Below are positions 34,518 through 43,623 of a stretch of 64,000 nt of DNA, piece after piece. This stretch comes from Microbacterium sp. oral taxon 186 str. F0373. GTDB taxonomy: Bacteria; Actinomycetota; Actinomycetes; Actinomycetales; Microbacteriaceae. Location of the stretch: NCBI RefSeq assembly GCF_000411455.1, contig NZ_KE150457.1, positions 1,514,023 to 1,578,022 of the forward strand, written 5' to 3'. The notes under the pieces are model-generated. The model was not told the origin of the DNA. It was given only the letters and a program-made list of their open reading frames with translations, and searched no databases. Position 1 is the first letter of the stretch. Each line of letters begins with the position of its first letter. A program made the position numbers and the translations under genes.

Positions 34518-37500
34518 GTGACCGCCTCGATCGCCGCCGCCCGCTTCGCGCTCGACATCGACGGTGTGCCCCGCACCGCCCGCGCACAGGCGCTGCTCGA
34601 CACCCTGTCGGAGCGGGTCGTGATCGCCGACGGCGCGATGGGAACGATGCTGCAGCGCCACGATCTGCAGATCGACACGGACTTTCACGGCCTCGAGGGC
34701 TGCAACGAGATCCTCAACGTCACACGTCCCGATGTGGTCGGTGCGATCCACGACGCCTACTTCGCCGTCGGCGTGGATGCCGTGGAGACGAACACGTTCG
34801 GGGCTAACTGGTCGAACCTGTCGGACTACGGCATCGACGACCGCATCACGGAGCTCGCCGCCGCGGGCGCGCGGATCGCGCGCGAGCGCGCCGAGGCGGC
34901 CGAGGCGGTCGACGGACGGATGCGCTGGGTGCTCGGGTCGATGGGGCCCGGGACGAAGCTGCCGAGCCTCGGCCACACCACCTACGCCCATCTGAAGGAG
35001 ACGTTCGCGCTTCAGGCGGAAGGCCTCATCGACGGGGGAGCAGACGCCTTCCTCGTCGAGACGAGCCAGGACCTGCTGCAGACCAAGGCGGCGATCAACG
35101 GCTGCAAGCAGGCGATCGTGGCGCGGGGCATCCGCCTGCCGATCTTCGTCGAGGTGACGGTGGAGACGACGGGCGCGATGCTCATGGGCTCCGAGATCGG
35201 GGCGGCGCTCACGGCGCTGGAGCCGCTGGGCGTCGACGCCATCGGCCTCAACTGCGCGACGGGACCGGCCGAGATGAGCGAGCACCTGCGCCACCTCTCG
35301 AAGCACTCATCGGTGACGATCGCGTGCATGCCCAATGCCGGGCTGCCGGTGCTGACCGCCGACGGTGCGCACTATCCCTTGACACCGGCGGAGCTCGCGA
35401 CCGCGCACGAGCAGTTCGTCCGCGAGTTCGGGATCGGGCTCATCGGCGGATGCTGCGGCACCACGCCCGAGCACCTCGCCGCGGTCGTGGAGCGGGTGGG
35501 CCGGCTCTCCGTGGCGACCCGCACCCCTGACCGCGAGACACCGCCGGGGCACCGAGACACCGAGAGTGCACCGGTGTCTCGGCGCGAGAACGGTGTCTCG
35601 CTGGCGTCAGCGATCGAGACCGAGCCGGGCGTCGCGTCGCTGTATCAGCACGTGCCGTTCCGGCAGGATGCCAGCCACCTCGCGATCGGGGAGCGGACCA
35701 ACGCGAACGGGTCGAAGGCGTTCCGCGAAGCGATGCTCGAGGGCCGGTGGGAGGACTGCGTCGAGATCGCCCGTGGGCAGATCCGCGTCGGCGCGCATCT
35801 GCTGGACGTGTGTGTCGACTACGTCGGGCGCGACGGCGTCGCGGACATCCGCGAGGTGGTGTCGCGGTTCGCCTCGGCATCCACTCTTCCGCTCGTGATC
35901 GACTCGACCGAGCCCGCCGTCATCCAGGCGGGGCTGGAACTGATCGGCGGGCGGCCCGTCGTGAACTCCGTCAACTACGAGGACGGCGACGGCCCGGCAT
36001 CCCGCTTCGGGCGCATCATGCCGCTCGTCAAGGAGCACGGCACCGCGGTGATCGCGCTGACGATCGACGAACAGGGGCAGGCGCGCACCGCCGAAGACAA
36101 GCTGCGCATCGCCTCGCGCCTGGTCGACGAGCTCGTCGGTGCGTGGGGCATGCGGGTCGAGGACATCATCGTCGACTGCCTGACCTTTCCGATCGCCACG
36201 GGCCAGGAGGAGACCCGGCGGGACGGGATCGAGACCATCGAGGCGATCCGCGGCCTCGTGGCGAAGTACCCGGGCATCAACACGACGCTCGGCGTCTCGA
36301 ACGTCTCGTTCGGGCTCAACCCCGCCGCCCGCTCGGTGCTCAACTCCGTGTTCCTGCACGAGGCGACGCAGGCGGGGCTGACCAGTGGCATCATCGACGC
36401 CGCGAAGATCGTGCCGTTGGCCTCCCTCCCCGACGAGCAGCGGAGGGTCGCGCTCGACCTCGTCTGGGACCGGCGCGAATGGGATGCCGACGGCACCCTC
36501 ACCTACGACCCGCTGGCAAGGATGCTCGACCTGTTCGCCGGGGTCGACACGGCGGCCCTCCGCGACCAGCGCGCCGCAGAGCTCGCGGCGCTCCCGGTCG
36601 GCGAGCGACTCGAGCGCCGGATCATCGACGGGGAGCTCAAGGGTCTCGAGGCCGACCTCGACCTGGCGCGCGCCGGCGATGCGGATGCCGCGCCGCTCAG
36701 CCCGCTGCAGATCATCAACGACCACCTGCTGGAGGGCATGAAGGTCGTCGGCGAACGGTTCGGATCGGGCCAGATGCAGCTGCCGTTCGTGCTGCAGTCC
36801 GCCGAAGTGATGAAGACCGCGGTCGCCCTGCTCGAGCCGCACATGGAGAAGACCGACGAGGCAGGCAAGGGCACGATCGTGCTGGCGACCGTCCGCGGCG
36901 ACGTACACGACATCGGCAAGAACCTCGTCGACATCATCCTGACGAACAACGGCTACACGGTGATCAACCTGGGCATCAAGCAGCCGATCGCCGACATCAT
37001 CGCCGCCGCCGAGGAACACGACGCCGATGTGATCGGGCTCTCGGGGCTGCTCGTCAAGTCGACCGTCGTGATGAAGGAGAACCTCGAGGAGCTCATGGCC
37101 CGAGGCCTCGGCACGAGGTGGCCGGTCATCCTCGGCGGCGCGGCTCTCACCCGCGCATACGTCGAACAGGATCTCGCGGAGCTCTTCGAGGGCGAGGTCC
37201 GCTACGCGAAGGACGCGTTCGAGGGGCTCGCCCTCATGGAGCCGCTCGTGCGGATCGCGCGCGGCGAAGCACCGGATGCCGTCGGCCTGCCGCCGCTGAA
37301 GAAGCGCATCCATGCGGCGGGGTCGCGTCTGACCCTCACCGAGCCCGAGGCGATGCCGGCGCGGTCGGACGTGGCATCCGACAATCCCGTGCCCGCCCCG
37401 CCGTTCTGGGGGACGCGCATCGTCCGCGGCATCGCGCTCGCCGACTACGCCGCGTTCCTCGACGAGCGGGCGACCTTCATGGGGCAGTGGGGGCTGAAGC

Positions 37501-38249
37501 CCGGCCGCGGCGAGGGCGGACGGTCGTATGAGCAGCTCGTCGAGACCGAGGGCCGGCCGCGCCTGCGGTACTGGCTCGACCGCATCCTCGCCGAGCGCAT
37601 GCTCGACGCCTCGGTCGCCTACGGGTACTTCCCGGTCGTGTCGGAGGGCGATGACATCGTCGTGCTGCACCACGGCGACGACCCGACCGGCCTGCTCGGG
37701 CGGGCGGGACTGCTGGCGCCAGACGGCGGGTCGGGCGGCGCGCTCGGAGCCGACCGGCTGCGCTTCCACTTCCCGCGCCAGCGCCGCGACCGGCACCTGA
37801 ACCTCGCCGACTTCGTACGCTCACGCGCGTCGGGACAGATCGACGTCCTGCCGGTGCAGCTCGTGACCGCCGGAGCGGCGATCGACGCCGTGACCGCGAA
37901 GATGTTCGCGGAGGACCGCTACCGCGACTACTACGAGCTGAACGGGCTGGTCATGCAGCTGACCGAGGCGCTCGCCGAGTTCTGGCACGCCCGCATCCGC
38001 GCCGAGCTCGGTTTCGCCGCGGAAGACCCGGCCGACACCGCGGGATTGTTCACGCTCGACTACCGCGGCGCGCGGTTCTCGCTCGGCTACCCGGCCTGTC
38101 CCGACATGGAGGACCGCCGCAAGGTCGTCGAGCTGCTGCGTCCGGAGCGGATGGGCGTCGAGCTCAGCGAAGAGCTGCAGCTGCACCCCGAGCAGTCCAC
38201 CGACGCGTTCGTGTTCCACCACCCCGAGGCGACCTACTTCTCGGTCTGA
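34518..38249 (+). CDS. metH: Cobalamin-dependent methionine synthase
   Basis: A 1243-residue cytosolic enzyme transferring methyl from methyltetrahydrofolate to homocysteine through cobalamin. Order: homocysteine domain (residues about 30-335; Zn ligands in NCATG and GGCCGTTPEH), pterin domain (about 365-650; IGERTNANGSKAF), cap and B12 domain (about 690-900; DVHDIGKN holds the cobalt-ligating His), and the AdoMet reactivation domain (about 930-1243). Residues 340-362, in the linker between the first two domains, are encoded by a 69-bp repeat element. GTG start, leaderless promoter. Confidence 0.95.
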   Translation: MTASIAAARFALDIDGVPRTARAQALLDTLSERVVIADGAMGTMLQRHDLQIDTDFHGLEGCNEILNVTRPDVVGAIHDAYFAVGVDAVETNTFGANWSNLSDYGIDDRITELAAAGARIARERAEAAEAVDGRMRWVLGSMGPGTKLPSLGHTTYAHLKETFALQAEGLIDGGADAFLVETSQDLLQTKAAINGCKQAIVARGIRLPIFVEVTVETTGAMLMGSEIGAALTALEPLGVDAIGLNCATGPAEMSEHLRHLSKHSSVTIACMPNAGLPVLTADGAHYPLTPAELATAHEQFVREFGIGLIGGCCGTTPEHLAAVVERVGRLSVATRTPDRETPPGHRDTESAPVSRRENGVSLASAIETEPGVASLYQHVPFRQDASHLAIGERTNANGSKAFREAMLEGRWEDCVEIARGQIRVGAHLLDVCVDYVGRDGVADIREVVSRFASASTLPLVIDSTEPAVIQAGLELIGGRPVVNSVNYEDGDGPASRFGRIMPLVKEHGTAVIALTIDEQGQARTAEDKLRIASRLVDELVGAWGMRVEDIIVDCLTFPIATGQEETRRDGIETIEAIRGLVAKYPGINTTLGVSNVSFGLNPAARSVLNSVFLHEATQAGLTSGIIDAAKIVPLASLPDEQRRVALDLVWDRREWDADGTLTYDPLARMLDLFAGVDTAALRDQRAAELAALPVGERLERRIIDGELKGLEADLDLARAGDADAAPLSPLQIINDHLLEGMKVVGERFGSGQMQLPFVLQSAEVMKTAVALLEPHMEKTDEAGKGTIVLATVRGDVHDIGKNLVDIILTNNGYTVINLGIKQPIADIIAAAEEHDADVIGLSGLLVKSTVVMKENLEELMARGLGTRWPVILGGAALTRAYVEQDLAELFEGEVRYAKDAFEGLALMEPLVRIARGEAPDAVGLPPLKKRIHAAGSRLTLTEPEAMPARSDVASDNPVPAPPFWGTRIVRGIALADYAAFLDERATFMGQWGLKPGRGEGGRSYEQLVETEGRPRLRYWLDRILAERMLDASVAYGYFPVVSEGDDIVVLHHGDDPTGLLGRAGLLAPDGGSGGALGADRLRFHFPRQRRDRHLNLADFVRSRASGQIDVLPVQLVTAGAAIDAVTAKMFAEDRYRDYYELNGLVMQLTEALAEFWHARIRAELGFAAEDPADTAGLFTLDYRGARFSLGYPACPDMEDRRKVVELLRPERMGVELSEELQLHPEQSTDAFVFHHPEATYFSV
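35533..35601. repeat. 69-bp four-arm palindromic element, copy 3, in frame within metH
   Basis: Forward arms GCGAGACACC (35533-35542) and CGAGACACC (35553-35561), reverse arms GGTGTCTCG (35573-35581) and GGTGTCTCGC (35592-35601); spacers 10, 11 and 10 nt. Geometry and length equal copies 1 and 2, but the core is GAGACACC in all four arms. At 69 nt it adds 23 codons without breaking the metH frame. Confidence 0.85.
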
Positions 38250-38273
38250 ACGGGGCGCGGCATCCGTCGCCGT

Positions 38274-38837
38274 TCAGCTTTGCGGCAGGGCGGCGACGTG
38301 GGCGGCGATGCGGGCGAACACCGTCTGCTGGGCGGCGTACGACGCGCGCCAATCGCCGGGGATCAGCAGGCTGTGGTCGGCCTCGGCGACCTCGGCGACG
38401 TGCGCCCGAGTGCCGTCGATGCGGTCGCGGCGCCAGGCGGCATCCGCTGTTCCCGCCACGACGAGGTGATCCTCGGATGCCGCGTTCAGCGCCTGCGCGA
38501 CGACGTCGTGATGCACCAACGGGGTGAGCCAGACACCCGGGATGCCGGCGGCGATCGCGAGCGGTGCGGCGAAGGTGCCCAGCGACTTGGCGACGACGAG
38601 GTCGGGGACGCCCTCGAGTAGCGCTGTCACGTCTGCCCAGGCTCGGCGGCCGAACGCGGCCGGATCGTCGGCTGCGGCATCCGTCCACGCGACGGCGTAC
38701 ACGTTCCAGCCCGTCTCGGCGAGCATCAGTCCGCTCCAGTGAAGCAGGGGCGCCTGCGCCGTGTAGCCGCGCCCAGGGAGCAGGACCGCCGTGCGGGCGG
38801 CATCCGCGTCGGGGGTGAGGCGGTGCAGGACGACCAT
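38274..38837 (-). CDS. Small alpha/beta-hydrolase-like protein
   Basis: A 187-residue soluble protein with a short alpha/beta hydrolase core. VLLPGRGYTAQAPLL gives the oxyanion turn, LVVAKSLGTFAAPLA is the nucleophile elbow (K-S-L-G in place of G-x-S-x-G), and HSLLIPGDW carries the late His. It looks like the dienelactone-hydrolase/KANL3-type group. Substrate unknown. It is leaderless, with TAGCAT 6 nt before the ATG. Confidence 0.8.
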   Translation of the reverse strand: MVVLHRLTPDADAARTAVLLPGRGYTAQAPLLHWSGLMLAETGWNVYAVAWTDAAADDPAAFGRRAWADVTALLEGVPDLVVAKSLGTFAAPLAIAAGIPGVWLTPLVHHDVVAQALNAASEDHLVVAGTADAAWRRDRIDGTRAHVAEVAEADHSLLIPGDWRASYAAQQTVFARIAAHVAALPQS

Positions 38838-38846
38838 TCCGCGATG

Positions 38847-39344
38847 CTAGCGGCCCGCGGCTGGGGTCCGGCGGCGGAGCAGGACCCACGCTCCGACGGC
38901 GATCAGCGCGACGAGCGCCGCGAAGCTCAGGGCGTACAGCGGTCCGGCCCACGGCGAGTAATCGCCGCCGTTGATCTGGAACGTGTCGGCCATCCCCATG
39001 CCGATGTCGAACGATGCCCAGAAGTAGCCGGGGGCCCCGAGCGCGATGAGTGCGAGGTAGACGCTCGCGACCGAGGTGATGGAGAGGTCACGGCGGCGGA
39101 CGGTGACGATGAACGCGGCGATCGCGAGGAGGGGGCCGATCGCGAGGGTGATGTAGACGCGGAGCGGGCCCGACCACTGTCCTGCCGCCGTCATCGCGTC
39201 GTGGATCTCCCCGACCGTGTACCCGGGCATCGCGGCGAGCGGGTTCACGATCAGGACGTGGACCGCCGCCCAGGCGGCGTAGGCCACCACGAGCACCGTT
39301 CCTGCGACGGCGAGGGCGAGGTTTCGCCGCTGATGCGCATCCAT
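38847..39344 (-). CDS. Four-helix membrane protein of unknown function
   Basis: A 165-residue protein with four hydrophobic segments: LALAVAGTVLVVAYAAWAAV, ITLAIGPLLAIAAFIVTV, SVASVYLALIALGAPGYFW and PLYALSFAALVALIAVGAWVLL. There is a short extracytoplasmic loop after the first and a basic C-terminus. No family recognised. ATG 39344 is preferred because CAAGAT lies 6 nt upstream; longer in-frame sequence is not membrane-like. Confidence 0.72.
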   Translation of the reverse strand: MDAHQRRNLALAVAGTVLVVAYAAWAAVHVLIVNPLAAMPGYTVGEIHDAMTAAGQWSGPLRVYITLAIGPLLAIAAFIVTVRRRDLSITSVASVYLALIALGAPGYFWASFDIGMGMADTFQINGGDYSPWAGPLYALSFAALVALIAVGAWVLLRRRTPAAGR

Positions 39345-39417
39345 GCCGTCATCTTGCCGGAGATGCCGCCACGACGGCATCCTCCCCGCGCGAACGGCGA
39401 AGCGCGGCGGCCGGGTG

Positions 39418-39825
39418 TCAGCCGACGCGGGCGCCGCACATGCCACACACGCCCGTGGCGGGCACCTGCACGAAGCAGTCGGGGCAGAGCACGGCCTCGC
39501 GCTCGGGGATGATCGGTGCGGGCGCCTTGCGCGGCGCCGCCGAGCCGGCGGCGGCGCGCGTGCGGCGAGCGCGTTCGGGTGCTGCCGCGGCTACGGGTGC
39601 GAGCTTCGCGGCCGGCTTGTGGTCGGCGCAGTAGAACCGCACGAAGCCGGCGGGGTTCGTCGGATGCCGGTGCTTCACCACCCACAGCGCCTCGCGCGGC
39701 CACGGCTCACTCGTGGGACCGCAGCCGGAGCATCGCGTGGCATCGCCGGGCACGGCCTCGGCTGCGGCGACAGGCAGCTCGAAGGGGGGGGCATCGCGCC
39801 AGTCCGAGGAGTTCCTGATCTGCAC
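39418..39825 (-). CDS. Zinc-ribbon-like protein of unknown function
   Basis: A 135-residue protein with three cysteine pairs: C-S-G-C near residue 30, a C-A-D-H turn near 64, and C-P-D-C / C-G-M-C at the C-terminus, joined by an Ala/Pro/Arg-rich linker. Paired cysteines suggest zinc binding. GTG 39825 is chosen for the ribosome site GGAAGGA 6 nt upstream. A C8 tract (39784-39791) lies near the start and reads in frame. Similar proteins are common in Microbacteriaceae; function unknown. Confidence 0.68.
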   Translation of the reverse strand: MQIRNSSDWRDAPPFELPVAAAEAVPGDATRCSGCGPTSEPWPREALWVVKHRHPTNPAGFVRFYCADHKPAAKLAPVAAAAPERARRTRAAAGSAAPRKAPAPIIPEREAVLCPDCFVQVPATGVCGMCGARVG

Positions 39826-39857
39826 GATTCGTCCTTCCGGCGGCATCCTCGGGTGGA

Positions 39858-40187
39858 TCACGCCGTGCCCCATTCTCCCACGCCCGGTGGATGCGCGTGC
39901 CCCGCCTCACCGGCCGCGACGACGCAGAAGCGGTTGCCTTCAGGGTCCTCCATGATGATGTCGTCGGCATCCGGTGGCTGCTTGTCCCCGTGCACCCGAC
40001 AGGCCCCGAGCGCTTCGAGCCGGCGCACCTCGGCATCCTGATCATCCGCGCACAGATCTCGCGGGTGCAGCAGTGCGAAGCCGTCGCCGACGGGCTCGCG
40101 CGCCGCGTAGTCGAGCGCCGCCGTCCAGAACGCGATCTCGCCGGGGAGGTCGTCGACGCGGATCACCACCGATCCGACGGTGAGCAT
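39858..40187 (-). CDS. VOC (glyoxalase/bleomycin resistance) family protein
   Basis: A 109-residue single vicinal-oxygen-chelate domain. VVIRVDDLPGEIAFWTAALDY opens the fold and IIMEDPEGNRFCVV closes it; the usual metal-ligand positions are partly replaced, so enzymatic activity is uncertain. The ATG overlaps the stop of the acetyltransferase gene by one base (TGATG). Confidence 0.85.
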   Translation of the reverse strand: MLTVGSVVIRVDDLPGEIAFWTAALDYAAREPVGDGFALLHPRDLCADDQDAEVRRLEALGACRVHGDKQPPDADDIIMEDPEGNRFCVVAAGEAGHAHPPGVGEWGTA

Positions 40188-40660
40188 CAGTCGCGGCTTC
40201 CGTTGCGCGCCGCTTCGGCCCGGTCGCCCAGGGGCTCCAGGAGGCAGTCGTAGCGCTGTCTGGTCGGCCAGCGCCGGTCGCGTGGCGCGTCTGCGACGAC
40301 GAAGCCGAGGCGACGGTAGAAATCGACGGCGTCGTCATCGGTGCTCGCATACAGGGGTCGCGTCGTGTCGGCGCGGCGCGCGGCATCCACGAGACGGGAA
40401 CCGAGCCCCGTTCCGCGTGCCTCGTGTGCGACGGCGATGTAGTGCAGATCGGTGCGGTCTTCGCCGTGCGTGTCGGCCCCGAACGCGGCGAAGCCGAGCA
40501 CGCTGCCGTCGACCGTCCCGACGACGGTCATGGTGGGCAGCTCGACGTCGCGGATGCGGATGAGGGCGTCGGTGTCGAGACCCGCAGCCTCCCCGAGCAG
40601 GGCGAGGAATCCGTCGGTGTCGATCTCCTCGGCCGTCAAACGCCGCACCGTTGCCGTCAC
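40187..40660 (-). CDS. GNAT-family N-acetyltransferase
   Basis: A 157-residue GNAT. The acetyl-CoA-binding motif A is HYIAVAHEARGTGLGSRLVDAA (R-G-x-G-L-G), and motif B is DDDAVDFYRRLGF. Acceptor unknown. GTG 40660 overlaps the EcfS stop (GTGA). It also has TACAGT 6 nt upstream, so it can be both coupled and separately transcribed. With the present sequence the T-A-A frame runs open into this gene. Confidence 0.88.
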   Translation of the reverse strand: MTATVRRLTAEEIDTDGFLALLGEAAGLDTDALIRIRDVELPTMTVVGTVDGSVLGFAAFGADTHGEDRTDLHYIAVAHEARGTGLGSRLVDAARRADTTRPLYASTDDDAVDFYRRLGFVVADAPRDRRWPTRQRYDCLLEPLGDRAEAARNGSRD

Positions 40661-41632
40661 GATTCGACTGTAGCGAGAGCACTCCGAGGGCGTGCGCCGG
40701 GGCCCTGTGGTGGCGCGGCTGCCACCGGCTTCGCCCGGCGCAGGCAGCGCAGCACGGCGCGACCGACGAGACAGATCCCGATGATCGTGGTGAGCGCGCG
40801 CACCGTGTCCCAGCTGAGGGTCGAGGTCACGAGCGAGTAGACGAGGAAGGCGCCCAGATTCTGCGGCAGTGGCGCCCCCGGAACATACGAGATCGATGTT
40901 CCGGCGCCGACGGCGAACGGCCAGAACCACATGTTCATGATCAGCCCGAACGCGTACGCGGCGGCGGCGCCGTAGCCCACGAGCATCGCGATCTCCGCCC
41001 CACCGCGCACGCGCCGCGGCAGGAGCCCCGCGCCGGCCGCGACCCACGCACAGGCGAACATCTGGAACGGCAGCCACGGCCCGACGCCTCCCCACAGCAA
41101 CGCCGACAGCCCCACGGATGCCGCGCCCAGCAGCAGCCCGAAACGAGCGCCGTAGGCGCGGCCGGCGAGGATGAGGAGCACGAACAGCGCCTCCACGCCG
41201 CCGACGCCGGTGCTCGCGACGCGCACGGCCGCCCCAATGGCGGCGAGGACCGCCAGCAGCGCCAGCGTCTGGGCGGAGCGGACTGTCGTGTCGAGCGCCG
41301 CGAGGGTGGCGAGCGCTGCCAGGGGCGCGAGGGCCAGCGCGATCGGCCCGACGGCGGCCTGCGCCTGTGCGGGGAGGGCGGTCGCGGCGAGCGGCCAGAC
41401 AAACGCGGCAGCGGCGACGACGTTCGCGGCGACCAGCGCGACGGTCAGCGCGGGGCGTGGCCGCGGTGCCCGGGCGGTGGTCCGCGCTCGTGTGTTCCGA
41501 ACTCCTCCGATCTCGTCCGGTTCGGAGGTTCTCGCCGCCTCCGAGGGATGCGCGCGCGCGGAGTGGAGGAGTTCGGCAGGCGGTCGATGCGTGGCGCCGC
41601 GGTCTTCGCCCGGCGCGGTCGCCGGCGCGGTC
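40657..41632 (-). CDS. ECF transporter S component (no start codon of its own)
   Basis: Membrane substrate-capture subunit. Helices run from LTVALVAANVVAAAAFVWPL through GGVEALFVLLILAGRAYGARFG and the highly conserved LSALLWGGVGPWLPFQMFACAWVAAGAGLL, to a last helix near TIIGICLVGRAVL. The first ATG/GTG/TTG in frame is GTG 41226, which would delete the first helices. The frame stays open upstream to the C8 tract at 41633 without any start. The natural reading is a fusion to the T-A-A protein, out of frame in this sequence. Ligand is unknown. Confidence 0.72.
41497..41576. repeat. Nested inverted repeat in the T-A-A/S linker
   Basis: Outer arms CCGAACTCCTCC (41497-41508) and GGAGGAGTTCGG (41565-41576), 12 bp and perfect; inner arms CGGAGG (41523-41528) and CCTCCG (41538-41543). 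It falls in the poorly conserved linker between the second ATPase and the S component. Confidence 0.75.
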
Positions 41633-41640
41633 GGGGGGGG
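41633..41640. other. C8/G8 homopolymer at the T-A-A to S frameshift point
   Basis: Eight G on the plus strand (C8 in the gene). Seven C would read T-A-A straight into the S component (…T-A-S-A-P-P-T-A-P-A-T-A-P…); eight do not. The tract may be a sequencing or assembly error, a slippage site, or a real mutation. Confidence 0.75.
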
Positions 41641-43579
41641 CGGAGGCGGTGCCCGTGGCGGACAGACGACCGGCGTCCATGCCGAGCACCACGTCGGCGC
41701 GGGAGATCACCACGGAGTCGTGGGTCGCGACGAGCACGGCGGTCCCGGCCGCCGCGATGCGCGTAACGGCGGCATCGACCATCCGCCGTGCGTCGTGGTC
41801 GAGTCCGCGTGTCGGTTCGTCGACCAGCAGCACCCGGGGGCGCGCTGCCGTCTGGATCGCGAGCGCCAGGCACCGCCGCTGGCCTGCGGACAGGTCGCGC
41901 GGATGCCGAGGCCCCAGCAGCCGGGCCCGCTCGCCGCGTCCGAGCAGCGCGGCCACGCGGGCGATGGTGGTCCCGACCGGCAGGTGCGCCCGCCGGTCGG
42001 CGCGGCGACATTCCGCGGCGACCGTGTCGCGCACGAACAGCGCGTCGGCGTCGTCGGGCACCAGCCGCACGTCGCGAGCGTGCGCGCCCGTGGCGAGGGC
42101 GACCAGAAGGCTCGACTTGCCGGCTCCGTTGGGCCCGACCAGCGCCACCACCTCGCCCGGGTGCAGCGTCACGGCGACATCGTCGACGGCCAGGCGCTGC
42201 CCGTAGCGGACGGTCACCCGCGTCGAGAGCGCCGGTTCACAACTCCGGAGATCCGTAGCGGTCGCGGCCCGCGACGGCCCTTCGACGGGGAGGGGAGGCG
42301 GAAAATTCGGAGTTGTGAACGGCGCGGGTCGGGTGGTGACGGTCGCGGGCGTCGCTGCGGACGCCGCGGTGAGATGCAGCCACACGTCCGCGACGCCGGT
42401 GAGCTCGGCGCCGCGGTGCTCGGCGACGATCACGCACATGCCGGCCTCGTGCGCGAGTGCGCCCAGCAGCGTCACGATCCGGGAGCGCGCGGTGCGGTCG
42501 AGGTCGGCGAGCGGTTCATCCACGAGCAGCAACAGCGGCTGCTCGATGATGGCGGCGGCGATGGCGACGAGCGTCGCCTGGCCGGCCGAGAGCTCCCGCA
42601 GCGGCCGGTCGAGCAGTTCGGCGACACCCACCCGACCGGCGACGTCGCGGACGCGCTCGTCGACGAGCATGCGGGCGAGCCCTCGCAGCTCCAGCGCCAG
42701 CCCGATCTCATCGCGCACGGTCGTCGTCGCGAAGCCGACGCGGGGGTTCTGCAGCACCACACCGACGAGCCGCGACAGGTCGCGCGGCGGCGTGTCGGCG
42801 CGATCGTGCCCCGCGATCGACAGGCCACCGTCGAGCCACCCGCCGTCGAGGTGGGTGTGCAGCCCGCTCAGCGCGCGCAGCAGCGTGGTCTTACCCGATC
42901 CGGTGGCGCCGGTGATCACCGTCAGCGAGCCGGCGCGGATGCCGTCGCCGGCCCGATCCGCCCCGACGCTCCACCCGTCGACGGACGCGACCGCGTCGCC
43001 GGCGAAGCCGAGGGTGAGAGGTGCGAGGGCGACCGGGCGGCGGCAGTCGCCCTCGAGCCCGCGACCGGCGTAGCCGCGCAACTCCAGCGACGCTCCGACG
43101 GCGGTGGCCCGCTCGATCGTCGCCTCGAGCAGCGGCGCCAGCGCGCGGATGCCCGCGCCGAACCCGCGCTCGCCGCGCAGGCGTTGCGCGCGCCGGGCCG
43201 TGCGTGCCGCGTCGGCGAGCGACGGAAGCGTGGCCCACGCGATCGACAGCGCCCGCGCGAGCCCCTGGAAGGGACCGCGCCGTGCCCCGCGCGCGAGCAG
43301 TCGCGGCAGATCGAGCAGTGCGCTGAGCACCCCGAAGGCGATGATCGTCAGCGCGATCGGCAGCGCGCCGACGACGGCCGACGCCAGCCCGTCGGCCGTG
43401 ACCGGGCCGAACATCTGGACGTGGGCGAGAGGCGGCGCGAGCCGCCACACCGGCAGCGGCAGCAGCACCGTGCCGCTGCCGTCCACGCCGTGGAAGAGCA
43501 CCCGGTACACGACCCGGACCGCCACGAAGCCGACCGCCAGCGCGAGGGCGGCGCGCAGGGGACCGGGGCGGAAGCTCAC
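41633..43579 (-). CDS. ECF importer fused T-A-A protein (EcfT plus two EcfA ATPases)
   Basis: Single chain. EcfT membrane scaffold spans about residues 1-200 (coupling region ASLELRGYAGRG near 163). ATPase 1: Walker A GATGSGKTT 224-232, LSAGQ 330-334, Walker B LLLVDEP 350-356. ATPase 2: GPNGAGKSS 482-490, LSAGQ 563-567, LLVDEP 584-589, switch His in VATHD. ECF importers take up vitamins or metals. The GTG start has TAATCT 6 nt upstream. At the C8 tract the frame leaves the S component and then stays open by chance to 40187, ending inside the acetyltransferase; the end given here is the tract. Confidence 0.82.
42235..42320. repeat. Inverted repeat in the linker between the two EcfA domains
   Basis: Perfect 13-bp arms GTTCACAACTCCG (42235-42247) and CGGAGTTGTGAAC (42308-42320), with an inner GTCGCGG/CCGCGAC pair. 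It encodes about residues 420-449, the Pro/Ala-rich linker between the two ATPases. Confidence 0.78.
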
Positions 43580-43623
43580 GCGCCGAGATTACGCGCGTCG
43601 GCAGCGATCAGCGGCGGTCGCGT

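Noticed and set aside
41226-41226. GTG 41226 as the true start of the ECF S component
   Set aside because: It lies inside the second helix region; the hydrophobic segments upstream in the same frame are typical of S components and would be lost.
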